Source: Allacma fusca
Lineage: Eukaryota; Arthropoda; Collembola; Symphypleona; Sminthuridae
Direction of reading: 5' to 3'
DNA: 64,000 bases
Assembly: GCA_947179485.1 (NCBI GenBank)
Contig: OX359249.1
Coordinates: forward strand, 39,294,250-39,358,249
Under the pieces are notes generated by a model. The model was given only the letters and a program-made list of their open reading frames with translations, made no database searches and was not told where the DNA came from. Position 1 is the stretch's first letter, and each line of letters opens with the position of its first letter. Below, piece by piece: positions 23,901 through 37,200 of this stretch. The translations under genes were made by a program, and so were the position numbers.

Positions 23901-26900
23901 AAAACTTCATGAAGTTAAATATGCATGTTGCGTGATTCACGGGGAATATTTCGCTCTCATACGAGAACTTTGAGAAACCATACCTAGGGGAATTATTAAT
24001 ATCTCCATGTGATGTGAAATAACCACAGGGTAAAGGTAGATATCTACATAAATCCAGCAGTGGTAGCGTACCCTATTTACCCCCACAATTGAGGCAATGA
24101 GCTTATGTCCAGGGAGGAAAGACACAGACGCAAATCTTATTGTATACCAACGGCGAATCCTCGAAATCCAGGGATTTAATTGAACCTCAAATTATTTGAA
24201 CTACCGGAGCACGAAACTCCATTATTTCGCCCTGATAATTATTGTACTCCCTCAAATCGAGTCACACTGAACCGTCACAGCCGTAGAGTTGGATGAGGAG
24301 ACCTCATGCCTTTATACGTATTAGGTAACAAAATTCTTAGACTTGAATCTCTCTAGGGAAGCAAACTACTACAAAATGATGGTATATATGGTAAATTTAA
24401 ACTCTAAAATCCAGCTGTACATAATACAAATGGAATATCTTCATATTCTACTGTACACAAGTGTTTAAAACTTTTCGAGTTTCCATGGAATGCGCACTTT
24501 CTGTAACACTCGGGACACGGCACGTGAAATTCACAGTATGTATTCCAGAGGCTGACTTTGAAGAAATGCTTTGGAATGTTTTTTTCCCTAAGATTTCATG
24601 TTGAATTCATTCAGACAGCTTAAGACATTCCTCACAGAATATTTATGATTACAAGATAATAGTCTATGATAAAGTTACTTACGCCAGAAATATATTCAGG
24701 AAGGTATTAATTAAAATTCTACGGACTGTAAATGTTTCAGGCATGTTTTTCGCCTCAGTGTCAGCTTTACCCTCTATATCTTTTTTCTTACATTTGGTAC
24801 AATATTACAAACATGAAGGGTAAAGTGCACTTACTGGATGTCCTTGTCTATCCAGGATTGAGTGCACATATACAACCCGAAGAACTGACAACACGACAGG
24901 TTTTACAGAAGTTTACTTCAATTGAACCGGGAAAGTGTTACTATTATGATGCTCAAACAGAATTATTCAACAAAGATGTACTTACAATTTACACACGACA
25001 CGAACCAATATTATAGCAAAAGAGAAACCCATAAAATTGTACTTACTTCAGCAGAAGAACAAGAGCATGTACCCACAAAAAAACAACCTTGCCGAAAGAT
25101 AAAATTACACTAGTTTTCAACGGAAGATACGAAAGCGTTTCTAAGGGTGACAATAAAACAAGACATCTCGAGTCATGAGCTTACTCCACACTACTGTACA
25201 CTTGTGTTTGGATACTGGGATTCATTGGTTCGTACGGTTTGATGCAAGTCGGGGAGAATTTCCTCCGCTTCTGCACTTCGGACCTGCTCAGACTCCCGGA
25301 TCGATGAATTAGGGGTCCTAAACTCTAACTCTCGACACAGCCATACCAGTCTGCTTTTCCTATCTGAGCTACATACACCACTGCTACATTATTATGCTCC
25401 TAAAATTCCCAACATGTTCCTGCATGCACGCTCTTCCACCCCCTTTGCCTAACTAACCATCGACCCTATTGTTGTTTCGTAAAGGATCTCCCGCATCTAT
25501 TATTCCATTTTCAAAAATACTTCGCTTCATATTCTATTCCATGCGAAAAGATAAATGCACATATGCGTACCACAAAAAAAATGCAAAAACCCGAGCCCTC
25601 CCAGTTTTCACTACCATTTTCTTCCGCATTCATTTGGAGAGGTGTACACAATTTTTGTTCAATTCCAGTTTTCATTCAAGACGCGAAATACAATAGTAGT
25701 TACAATTAGGGGTGTACAGAACGCTCCTGGGTCTGTGACTACCGTCTTTCAATTAATTAGGTAGAGCTCATAGAATTATTATTAATCAGTAATTGCCTGA
25801 ATTTTACTTTCCATCTTATGCGTAATAACTTTCCTTTCTGATTCGACTACAGTTTCCTACGAAAAACATCAGATTCTAAATCACAAAAAAAAATGTACTA
25901 CCCAAGCCCCCACAACCCACGAACAAAGTTACGGATTTCATATAGCGAAAATAGTTGGTGATACTTATAAGGGGTTCTGACTTATAAGGAAAACCTAACT
26001 TCTAATAAGACTAATTCTTTGCAAGAGTATCAATTGGGCAGAAGCAGCTCATTTATTACGGAACAATGACTGCTGAACGTAATAATGAGTATTATGCAAG
26101 GCTATAATTCAAACACGCTTTCGATATGTCATCTTAAAAGCACCGATTTTCCCCTTCTTAAATCTATTCCAATATGATGTAGCTGTGCAGGCTGTGCTTG
26201 TGCTTCGTAACCTATGAGTACATTCAGACTTGAGACTATCCACCCCAGACCCCAGCGAAAGGTGCAAGGCCAAACATCACACCGCCAGATGCGACACCGG
26301 CTTATATTTTTGCATTCAAATTTCTTTCTTCCTCACATGAGTATCTACACTGTGTAACAGTTCTTTTCACTCCACACTCCACTCTTTTCTCTCCCTTCGA
26401 CAACAAACCCAACGTTTATGTAAATGGTCAGCCGGCTGGCTTGCTTTTAATTATAGGCTAAAATCACATAGTTCCCTTCATACTGGATCCCCCACCTACC
26501 ACACTCAACAAATAAATTATGAATGAGTTGCTAAACTCAAAATGAGTCTTCCCTATGTATCAAAACTAACCACCACGTGAAACCCGTTTTGCAAACATAA
26601 TGTAGACCATTGTGTGTGTGCCTACTTGCCTACGATAATGGCGAGCCAAACATTTTCCCACGCCAGTGTACGAGACCTCTGGCTCTGTGAGTGGTACAAG
26701 TATTATCAGTTCATTACAGCAATTTCCATCTGAAAATAGATATACAAAATGAACTCCTCTCATACGCCTTTCTCATGCGTACCTTCATTTACTAAACAAA
26801 CACAGCTGTAAGTACATGGAGGCCTGATCTTCCATCAAGTTTTTGCGTAAACCCAGGTAACTTTCATAAAAATGTCTGTACCGAGTAAAGTGTTATTAAA

Positions 26901-29378
26901 ATCCTTGGATGGAAGTAATTTAATAAGAATCATGAGTGCTTCAATTTCTGGAGGAACTATGGGTTTAAAGAAGATTACAAAGCTGGAACAGCATTTTGCC
27001 GGGTAGGAAAAATGAATCTGTGACTGAGTGTTCCCAACATAATACATACATAATCTTCTCTACTTATGATAAAACGGGGAACAAAGGAAATTACATCTGA
27101 AATCTACGAGGGTAGAAAGCATAATATCAGCTAACTACTGAAGATATGAATTCTTAATTAACAAAGTTGGTTAAATCTTGTTATATAATTATTCTAGAAG
27201 AAATACTTTCAGAAGAAAAACAGCTTCTTTCTGTTTTGTACAGTACATAACGTGCTTAAAACTTTCCTCCCAAAAGAGTGATAGCGACTTGGTGTGGAAA
27301 AATATGAAGCCTGTCTCCTCGAGAATCCCAGAAGGATTCGCACGTTCCAACGATTTTTTTTGCATGGGCAATAGAATGAAATATATGGGAGCAGCTTTGA
27401 TTACCGTAAAATTTAGTTATTTAATTCCCTTCGGGAACAGAGGCATAAAAAGTTAATACAGAGTAGGTAAAAACATATAAAAATTATTGAGTTTCTAGGT
27501 TTAAAGCTTCTCCGAGAGTTTTATTTGCATTAATGCAGAAGTAAGCAACTTCCTTTTCCTTAAACCCTTCAAGAGAAAATGCACTTAGGACGAAAAGGAA
27601 GGATATAATCAGATAATCTTCTACTCCGAATATTATCAAATTAAGTTTACAAAAGCGGTTCAGTCCCTCCCCAACGGGTACAAAAAACATACAATGTAAT
27701 AATAAGTATTAAGCAACTTTCTTAAGGATATTATTAAATCTATTAACTGCTTTTTTTGAGAATGGAGCTCAACTATACTTCAAGTGTATTTTATTCCCAA
27801 AGAAACGAAAAAATCCCCCTAGGAAAGAAAAACCTGAGCATTAAGACGATTCATATGAAAGTGAATAGCTAACAAAGTTACCAAAGACAAACTTCAAGGA
27901 AAAAATTAAGTCGGTCTAAACTTTGAACTTGCATATGTAACAACGGAACAGTAACGCAGAATCATGTGGAACTTCCGATTACACAAAAGCCCATGACGCC
28001 TTTCACAGAATATTACAAACGACCAAAATTGGTAGCTCGTGTGATGAAATGCTTGTGGCCGGAACTAAATGACCAAACTTCACCAAGAATATTGCACGTT
28101 CTAGCATGCAAATTACAACAGCTGGAACGTTTTGCGGTCCGCCCCAATTCCAATTTCTACAACTGTCGGTTTTCTACTTTTGTCAAATTGATTTTTCAAC
28201 AGAGTCCACAAGAGCTTGAAATTCCCATCACATAGTTCAGTTTACCCAGTCAGAAATAGCAGTAATATGACGGCAAAGAAAAATAATATACACCAATGTG
28301 AACACGGGTAACAATTTTCGTGCATAATATCCTGCTATTAATGCCATCCAATAGGAAAATTTTCCTTGGTTTCTCTTTTCTCTTTACGAGACAGGCTAAT
28401 AAAGCTGACAAAATTCCCATTCCATATCAAAATATTCCGACTACGCACTTGCATTACAAGAAACAATACCCCGTGAGTATTTGAGTACACACCAGTGTCT
28501 CAAGAAAAGTGAGTGAATATGCCATCAAGTTTACTTGTTTATTCTGGCAAGTAAAATACACATGCTTGGTACGCCTATCAAAATATTTTTGATGATTTTT
28601 TAATGCGGATGAAATATTTGTCAATGTCTGCTCCTGGCACAACAACATTTTTTATACATAGAGACACATGATGAATCAGTTACAACTTTCGTTTTTCCTT
28701 AGCAGACGTTCCCTTGATTTCATTTATTTGCATTCGTAGCAACTATCAAACTGGGAAGATGTATACGTAAAAGGTGGCAGGGAGAAAAGCCCTAGTACAT
28801 GAACACCCTGTGTTCAGTTTCTCATTTGTAAAGTACAATGCGAGATGTAATACGTACGGGGTACATATAAGGGTAATTTGTGGAGCTAAATGGTAAGTCC
28901 ATATATACACAAAAAAGCACTTACGCATTCAGCACTTGATGATTTTACAGAGAAAGAACAATTTCTATATCAAAAAGGTTCTTTCAAAACTCCCTGGCTT
29001 TGTAATCGCAAGTTTAAAAATTAATGAGAGTAACAATTAGGTTATAAATCCTGATTCTTCCTTACTTGGGTTAATAATTTAGGACGTAGAATAATTTACT
29101 TTTGCCGTCACAATTTAGCCCAGCTACGTAAGTAAGCTCGGCAGAGATTGATAAAATGCTCAGTGCAATGACATTCATGTTTAATTTCGAGTCTTAAGTG
29201 GAGTTTCATTTGAAGTCACAAGTCGCATAAAGACTCTTATACGTACAGGCCATTTCCGCCCCACACACAGCCCTAGTAATATCTGGTATAAGGGAATATG
29301 TACATGCATCCGTGAATTCTAAAGAGAAGAAATCCTCGCAAAAGTGGTAGGTAAATATTTTAACATCTATTCGATTAC
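17914..29378 (-). other. Intron, 11.5 kb
   Basis: Codon split 2+1, giving Ser. It holds the SINE-like element at about 25.2-25.4 kb and scattered short open frames on both strands (for example 24732-25016 plus, 27966-28235 plus), none with a domain I can name. No further exon with matching phase was found. Confidence 0.78.
25200..25377 (-). mobile_element. tRNA-derived SINE-like fragment
   Basis: Read on the minus strand from 25377 the sequence begins TGTATGTAGCTCAGATAGG, which matches an RNA polymerase III A box (TAGCTCAGATAGG, 25358-25370). About 43 nt further on is a B-box-like GAGTTAGAGTTTAGG (25315-25329), the normal tRNA spacing. It is followed by about 110 nt of unrelated, more GC-rich sequence. 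A tRNA-like head with an unrelated body is the design of tRNA-derived SINEs. The T arm is too degraded for a working tRNA. The 3' limit near 25200 is a guess, I saw no target-site duplication, and no second copy was noticed in the window. Confidence 0.45.
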
Positions 29379-29553
29379 CTATCTTCAGTGATGAGAGCGT
29401 GCTTGTTGCTACCGCCTTTAGATGCGTCCTTCGATCTTTGAGACTGATGAATTCGTCGAGAATAAATGGAAGCACCACTTTCAGAAAGGTAACCATCACT
29501 TGGTCGATTCCCATTGTTTCCAGCCATCAATAAATCTCCATCCGACAAGTATC
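29379..29553 (-). CDS. sick: NAV exon 8 of window: GYLSDGD / GYLSESG motif exon
   Basis: 175 nt: 2 nt, 57 codons, 2 nt. The acceptor is GTCTTGTTAAAG (a modest polypyrimidine tract) and the donor AG|GTAATC. It reads (G)YLSDGDLLMAG, then SDGYLSESGASIYSRR, and ends HALITED. Human NAV2 has the paired GYMSDGDILG and GYMTDGGLNLYTRSL motifs in this place, so this is a diagnostic family signature. The open frame continues 8 codons upstream of the acceptor before a stop. No other AG lies in that stretch. Confidence 0.92.
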
Positions 29554-30384
29554 CTTTAACAAGACGCAATTTTAACAAAAGTCAGTCACTTCCTGTGTGC
29601 TTAGAGCTACTGAAGCATAAGGTTTAATATAATGGAAAATCAATATAGAAAATGTTCAACATTCCTATTATACTGCTACTTTCACTGCTCCTTAAATTTT
29701 TACCCTTCTGTCAATATTCTGCAGCCAATCTTGACATAATAGTATAGTAGGTTGATATATACCAGACATTATTTCAATTTCATTTCATATCATTAACCGA
29801 AGGAGACTAGTAAAAGTAAGTAGGAATAGCAATTCATTATTTTAATGCGTACAAAGGTTGAAATAACAACCCAGCTCAAGTCACCCCAGTGGTATGTTCA
29901 ACTAATACATAGAGTTGGAGACACGTGTGTTCCGCCCTCTATTAAACAAACTCACGGCTATTGTACACCAGGAACGAAACGTTCCGGAACGGTGACAGAT
30001 ATTTGGCAGAGTTTCCCAAAGAGGACCTGCCACACTAAATTCCGGAGCTGGAACTATCTTTAAACCAGCATCTCAAAAAAGCTGACTCTAACCGTAACTA
30101 CTTTCTTGCTTCAATCAATATCATACCTATAATAATTAACTTTTAAAGCACATGGTTTAAATAGAAAAAAATGTCCCAGCAAGGTTAAAATATGAACTTC
30201 GTCAACTGAACAACTAGGCAATATGGTTGTAGGGATTTAAGCTTAGGATTTCAAACGGGAAGTCTAAATCTATGTCAAAATGAACACTTTAGGTTTAGAT
30301 TTTATTTACATAATGGCTGAAAAGCATACTATCTGTATTTCCACAATTAACAAGGAATAACATCCACCACGGTATCACACTCAC
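29554..30384 (-). other. Intron, 0.8 kb
   Basis: Codon split 1+2, giving the Gly of GYLSDGD. A 72-codon plus-strand open frame (29845-30063) has no recognisable domain. Nothing else seen. Confidence 0.85.
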
Positions 30385-30591
30385 CAGTTCCTGTGATGTC
30401 CAAATTATCGATTTCTGTATAATCATAATCTCCAGGGGTAGATGAGTAATGACTAGAAGTATACTTGTTGGGTGTTACTTGCTGCCTTCGAACCACGAGG
30501 CGAACAGGGTCACAATAGGGATTGTAGGCATGGCGGTTCGTAATGCTGTTAAGGACTCTGCTGGAGTTATTAGGACTCTCCCGGTGCGGGA
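30385..30591 (-). CDS. sick: NAV exon 7 of window: Tyr-rich linker exon, frame-neutral
   Basis: 207 nt: 2 nt, 68 codons, 1 nt. The acceptor is CCTTGTTTTTAG and the donor G|GTGAGT. It encodes PHRESPNNSSRVLNSITNRH, then a Tyr/Arg-rich part (AYNPYCDPVRLVVRRQQ) and GDYDYTEIDNLDITGT. The length is a multiple of three and both ends share the same phase, so skipping it would keep the frame. I know no domain for it. Position and splice fit are the evidence. Confidence 0.88.
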
Positions 30592-30895
30592 CTAAAAACA
30601 AGGAAAGCGTTAATTTAAGCTACCAGCACCAGCAATGATCGCGATAGTATATACACAGATGCGGACTGCATTATCTGATGAAGTGTTTTAAAAGTCGAGT
30701 ATGACAGAAGACAGACCTCCTGCACTAGACCTATGATTTCGTACTTTTAAAATATATTGGGGGAAGCGGTTGAGAAATAAATCAAAGGTTTAGAGCATAA
30801 TAATAATTTTTTCAACCTAAACATAAACACCAATGACAGCCTATATAACAGAATAACCCAGAATGAGTGAATGTAATGCAATGTGTAAAGCTCAC
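30592..30895 (-). other. Intron, 304 bp
   Basis: Codon split 1+2, giving Val. Nothing visible inside. Confidence 0.88.
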
Positions 30896-32583
30896 CTATT
30901 CGGTTAAGAGGAGGATGATTCGCATTTGGGGATTTAGGAGACAAGAACCCTGAAGAGACACTCGGGGTTTTGACATAACCATATGGGGAGTTACGTAGTA
31001 ATGGTTCCATAGGTGTAACATTGACCATAAGTTCATCTTCCTCACACTCCACTATGACACCGCTTGATGACTTCATGGAGTTCAAATTGAGAGCATCATC
31101 ATTTGTACAAGGACTAGTTGAGGAGTCGGATTTGGACATGGAGGAGATACTGGACGAGTCGTTAGAGAAGGTCTTGTTCGTGTTCCCGTTACTCGGATTG
31201 GATGCCATGGGTGAGGCATCGTAAGGATCCTTATTATCCTCCGAATTTCGGCTTTTATCAAAATTGACAAGTTTTCCCTTCAATAAAATAACACTAGCTT
31301 CCGAGGAGTTGGAATTGGATTGACTCAAAGTGGAGTCCATACTAGACATGGATGTAATGACGTTGGAAGGCGTTCCAGCTCCACTAACACTGGAAACACT
31401 GGGCATGGGAGAAACCATGGCAATACTCACACCATTGGGAACCATTTCATTTTTATTGGGTTTCTTAGGACTGGAGCTGGAGTCCATGGTAGTCATTTCA
31501 GGAGAGAAACCAACTGTGACATTCTCTTTGGACGTCGACTTCGAAGTAAGGACTTGAGTCGTACAAAAACTACCATTAGAAACTACACTAGAAGACATTG
31601 ACGGCACTACTGAAGATGACACTTTATTATTCGGTTGTTTACCATTAGGCGAGGATTTTACATTGTTTACACAGTCTTTGGTAGTTAAATTGGCATTAGA
31701 AGGCTGCGTGGAGGTCGGAATGGTCTCCTTAACTTCCTTGGTGACAGTCATTTTCGTGGTCCCTTTGACTGCTGCAGTGGGTTTCGGAATTCCGGTTCCA
31801 TTCCCAACGAGGCCGTTCACGGAAGACATTGACGCATTTATATTATTTGTATTGGTCACTAAATCCATTTGAGAATTATTTCCTGACACTTCATCTTTTG
31901 AGTTGGAATTTCCATTTACATTACTCAAATTAGCGGCTACAATTAAGCTATTTCGGGTTGGTATTCCCGTTCCAGAGAACCGATTTTTACTTTCTCGAGA
32001 TGTCCCATTCGAAGCAACACCATTTGGTTTGGCTGGTCTCATGAAACTATACCCACTGGAGTTACCATTTGAACTTGCTATGGAATCACTTGAATTCACA
32101 GCACTCACACTGTCCATAGTTTGACGGGGATTTCTTAGCTTCGTTTCGATCTTCACTTGTTTTTCTCTATCTTTATCTAATTTCCTTGCTGGAAGACTAT
32201 TTTCAAACGGGCCTGTCTGGGAAATCGGCACATCTTTACAATTCCCTACACTAACACTACACCCATTTGAGTCTAATTTTCCAGACTGAGCTTTAATGAT
32301 TGGCGATGATCCTTTGGCTGAAGCCGATGAATCCACCACTGACTCCTTCCTTGATGACTTCGGGGAATGACTGACTTTTGATTCTTTGCTAGATATGGCC
32401 TTACCAATCTTCTGCCGGAATCCTTTGATTGCTAAACGCGGAGTAGACACTGAATTGTTGACCAGATTTTGACTCTGAATTGATTCCACGCTAGAGCTCC
32501 CGTTGGCCGAATGTTGAACGATACTTTTAAGGTTTCCCGAGTCTCTGTCTTTATTTGTCACTGTAGGCCCCTCCACCGAACCC
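30896..32583 (-). CDS. sick: NAV exon 6 of window: 562-codon Ser/Asn-rich linker
   Basis: 1688 nt: 1 nt, 562 codons, 1 nt. The acceptor is AATTAAACTAG and the donor G|GTGAGC. It is the longest exon here and is one uninterrupted frame, rich in Ser, Asn, Thr and Lys, so almost certainly disordered. It opens with GSVEGPTVTNKDRDSGN. A basic patch follows (AIKGFRQKIGKAISSKESK), then two TGIP motifs (31959-31970 and 31785-31796). The second reads TGIPKP, like SGIPKP in human NAV2. Near the end is an acidic spot (CEEDELMVN), then YGYVKTPSVSSGFLSPKSP, where several Ser/Thr-Pro pairs look like kinase sites. Plus-strand frames at 31021-31224, 31320-31601, 31663-31872 and 31903-32124 are shadows of this exon. 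Confidence 0.94.
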
Positions 32584-33668
32584 CTAGTTTAATTCAATCA
32601 AGATTCCTTCGTTAGTACAAATTAAAGCTTCCCCACATTTCATTTAATGCCCAACAATTCTTATATTTTCTTTCCATCTGGTCACTCCATCCTGGTTCCT
32701 ACATCCTACCCATTCATCCATTGCTCCCCAAAGCTGGGTAAACATTTTTGAAACATAATTCTGAGCACCATTACAGCGAACACACTAATCCTAGTCCTAT
32801 TTCATACAACGTAACTAAATAACCTGTGACCTTTAGTAGTATCTTTCTTCATTCATTGAAGTTGCAGATCTTCGAACCTCTTCGAAGTTGAAGATGGGAA
32901 AACAATGATTCTCAAAACTTGACCCGCCTTCCATAGATTCTCCAAGGACTTCTGACCAGCTTTGTGGGTACTTCTTCAGGACGCCAAATATTTGTGCCCA
33001 GTATTTACTTACACGGATATAATCCTAAACTATTACAATGCTCATGGCTACTGCTATAAGTTCCTGACCTCCTGACCTGTCTCCGAATGACCAACACGAT
33101 TCATATCGTTTGGCTTATTTCAGTCCTCCTTACAACAACGGCGGGAGTATTCTCTTTAAAGTTTATATACTTAAAAAATTAAATTGTTACGATGAACCCC
33201 TATTACAATATTCAAAAAAGTGTAGCCAAAAACCTGTCTAGATAGTCGTTTCCGCTGCAACATTGACACATTTAATTAAGGTCACCGACCAATAAATGAA
33301 TCTTATTTCTGTACGATGGGTCCGAAACAAAACGATAAAATGTAATATACGTCGACCCCCAGGGGCTGTCAGGCGGTTATGTACACACTAAAGTCGCTTC
33401 AGGACCTTTTCAGATTTGTATTCAACCACAAACAAAAAGTGACAAATGTTCAAAGAGGACTTTCCACTTCAAACAGGATTTTGTTTCAAAAATGTCGCAC
33501 CACCCCAGAATTCCTCAAACTCAATTCCTAAGCTCGAAACTACCAAACGTTTGTGCTTCTTTCTGAGTATTGAGTATTGACTGAAGATCACCTACTACTT
33601 CCAACTTCCCTTTCACATTTACTCAAGTATGACCTGAAGATACATTAAAAATTCTTTATTTAACTTAC
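32584..33668 (-). other. Intron, 1.1 kb
   Basis: Codon split 2+1, giving Ala. I see no gene, repeat or element. Confidence 0.85.
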
Positions 33669-33768
33669 GCCTTGGTCTCACTACTCAGGCTGACGGATGA
33701 GTCAGATCTTTCTGAACGAGCGGAGCTAAAACCACTGGAGCTGGAGGTTCTCTTTGACCCTGTCGAAT
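33669..33768 (-). CDS. sick: NAV exon 5 of window: Ser-rich basic exon
   Basis: 100 nt: 2 nt, 32 codons, 2 nt. The acceptor is TACTAACCGCAG and the donor GC|GTAAGT. It encodes STGSKRTSSSSGFSSARSE, then RSDSSVSLSSETK. Dense Ser with interspersed Arg/Lys is typical of the microtubule-binding navigator linker and of phosphorylation-rich segments. It is too short for an open-frame scan and was found from splice signals and phase agreement with both neighbours. Confidence 0.9.
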
Positions 33769-36700
33769 CTGCGGTTAGTACAAAAAAATCCAACAATTAT
33801 TCTCCACACACACAGAACTAATAATATCTTTCCAAACATAAAAATCATGTAAGTCTTCATCACCATTTATTACTTGGAGGAAGGGAACTTTGGAGGAAGT
33901 GGTGAGAAAAATGTGACCAGAGTATGTTCAAAGACTCCTAACCTTCATATATTGCCAAAACCCTGATTACTCAGAGTACCCCATCAAATGCACAAAGGAC
34001 GGCGTCAGAATCAAGTCCTTTCTAACAGCATTTTTAACCACACGGAGTAAGTAACTAACTAAAAGTACTTACGCCAAACTACAACTACACAGCCCCAAGC
34101 CCCACGCTTTCATGAAACGAAGCTCACCCTTCCCTTCCTCCCTTTATGTATACATATCATTTATATTTTATTAAGACAACATTAACTCACAACTCAAAAT
34201 GTGTATTTGCACGATACAGATTACCATCCACGATTTGAATTTATGATGGTAGGGCCCCTGCATATTGAAGAGGCAAAATGAACTAGAAGGAATTTTTTAG
34301 AAGTAAAAAAAGTTCTACATTTAGTAACAATAAAAATGATCTACATGCACCAGATCTTTCAATTTACATCTAGTCCATACTACTGTTAGTGAAAACTTCA
34401 TGTAGATTATTTTTATTTTAATCTAAATGCAATCATTTTGCCTCATCATTGATGGTATGCATGCCACACCTGTAGTGTGGGTACAGGGTGGCTCGTATTA
34501 ATTACATCACTCTAGTGTATGTATATAATGAAGCGTCTCTATATAAATGATTTCAAGCAAAAATCCAAATTTTTAGGACCTATTGTTACATGCGTCAACT
34601 TGGATCATCAATTCCCCGTGCGAGGGACCCATTCTAATTGATAACATCAACACAGTTCTGTGCTAAATAACTAGTAATCCATTCAGGATACATACATATG
34701 TGTGTACATTTACGAGGATTTGACACAAAGTCTTCCGGAAAGGGTGATGTTGAGTTTTTGAAATACAGTTAAAGTGCTGTGAAATGATTATGTTAACACA
34801 ACACGTCACCCGGGATCCACTAACCCTGTCAGTTGTCACTTATCACAGCTTATTATTCCCACCCACCCATACAACTGTTTTCATTTATGCACGGTCCTTA
34901 AAGGGAGTGACTACCCTAAATTGAGGTCTTTGATTGTGTAGCAAATGTTTTTAGTTTTTGTAGAAGTGGTTTCATTGACCTAGGTCAATATTTGGGATCA
35001 CAGGAGTCGGAAACGTGAAACAAAGGCGGAAGCTTTTAAGGATGTCCGTCGTAATAATTTTTGATTCTAGTGCAATATTTTTTTATGTAATGTTTTGACT
35101 CCCTTTTGTAGGAAATTTTATGAGTTTTTCCATGAGATATCTCTTAAGACCAAACTTTGAGGGTTCAGTCTCTGGGGCAAATGTGAGGAAGATGTGGAGG
35201 AGGAAGAAGTTCTGAGGTTACGTATTTAACAGGCAGGATCCAGCCGTTTTAAACAAAAATCAAAACACTGGGTTTGTTACAAATTGAATGGGGATTTGTT
35301 CGTCTTGTTTCATTATTATAAGTCAAAATTATGACTGGAGTACCGAACACACTGGTGCAAGGTTAGGAATAGTTTTTAGTGAGTAATCGACAGAAAATAG
35401 TTTTACTTTATTTAAGCTTTATTTACTGTCTGGAACTAAAATAACTTGGAATGGATTTTAAGCTGAATCATCTTGGCAAATATAATTTTCTCGTATGTTT
35501 TTGTCTTGATCTCTTTCATGAACATGAGGGTGATATTATGGAGCTATGTCACGTAAAAAGTAAATGTGTTCAATTAAATCAAATTTACTGTCCTACGACA
35601 AGACTGAAAGTAAGGTAAGTTCGTCTAAGTTCGTCAAAAAAACGTCAAACTAAATTTGATTTCTCCAATAATGTGGTTGATTTTATACGGCAGCAGTACG
35701 AACCTACGGTTTTGTAATAACGCAATGGAAAAGTGAGCATAATTCAGAAGCCACATGATTACTCAGTACATATGTATGTTTGTATGTGTGATTTAAGTGG
35801 TTTGAATTTTTTTTACAGAATTTGCTAATTTTATAACTAAATGTCATATTTCCAAATTTGCATGCTGCTTTTAAGTGCGACAGAAAAATAATGGGAGTTA
35901 CAGTTCCGAACTTCAATCGTTTGATTGGACTCCGTTACCTTCGTATCTGACCCATTTAAATTAGAAATTACCAAAAAAAAAAAACTGAACCTTTCGAAAC
36001 TTTCTTATTTATATATCTACACGGTATTATGCTAGTATGTAGTTTGAACTGATTATAAATATTTTCTTGTAACCCTGTACACTTATGACTTCTTAAATTT
36101 CACTAAATCACAAAAACGTTCCTGTTTCTCTAGCAATTAGTGTGGTACATTCCTTTCCAACTGACAATGAGTAGCATATTCGCCCTCTCAAAGAGTTATT
36201 TTGCAAATTCCCTGTCAAGTAATAAGTCGTTCTGACGGAGGAGGTGTCGGCAAAGAGCATGTAAACAACTACATATTAACAGTACACCGAAAAAAAAGTC
36301 ATACTTTTGTACACACATACATTGTTTTTTTTTACAGGTAAATGCAATCATGCACAGCCAATTATCAAGCAAAAACCAGTCCGGAAAACTTGACCTTGCC
36401 GTCTTCAGTTTCAGCACGTAAAATGCAACACTTTGTTTAGTTTTTGGTGGACTCTCTGGCCTGTGTCGTCTAGGATTTTAACTCCATGATATTATATCCT
36501 CTCATTTGGATTTAGTAAATTAGTATTTGGGTGGACAGTAGGTTTGGAAATTGAATTATCAGGAGTTGCTACAGAAACTTCGACGTCAGAACCGGATTAA
36601 AGATTATATTCATTTACTCAGAAAATGTGGTCATAATCAACTTTCACGATAGACTTTGTAGAGCAGGAGCATAAAGGAGGAGGATTAACCCTAGCCAATA

Positions 36701-37200
36701 CTGATCCCGTGTCAGGCCACGCAAAGTATAAAGTCAAACAAGGGAGAATGTAATTATATATATATGTCGTGAGTTCGATATTGTATGAACGAAGAAACCA
36801 TTATTATTACCGTCGTGGCTTCGTTTATGACAGTTTGCGTGTCACACCTCACGTATGTATGTATCTACACATGTATGGTTTCCCAACTATGATTTGTCAT
36901 GTGTGAAAAATCATTGAATTATTGAGAATCGAGCTTTGTAAGACATATGGTAGGGATTAACCAATTAATTAGATAATGCAACATACAACAATGATATATA
37001 TTGTGGTTTCACGACATCTACATATGCATCTGTTGTACAAGCTTCGGTCTGGTTAAATGTTTTGCTTAAATCTGATTTCTGTAATGATGTATGTACGTAA
37101 CCTTCTGTCGCTTGTAACGGACAAAACACAAGAGTTGCCGCACTCAAAATATTTTGATGCATTATTTTGAAAAGTGTAGAAAATATTAATTGCTGCTAAC
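33769..37200 (-). other. Intron, 3.4 kb
   Basis: Codon split 1+2, giving Asn. It is AT-rich with short TGTA runs (for example 35770-35788). No recognisable gene on either strand. Confidence 0.8.

Noticed and set aside
24732-25016. 94-codon plus-strand frame near the SINE-like element
   Set aside because: No domain, no splice sites in keeping, and composition typical of intron.
27966-28235. 89-codon plus-strand frame, considered as a transposase remnant
   Set aside because: No catalytic or DNA-binding motif visible, and no terminal repeats around it.
31021-32124. Plus-strand open frames opposite the large Ser/Asn exon
   Set aside because: They are shadows of the minus-strand exon. Ser/Asn codons read backwards rarely give stops.
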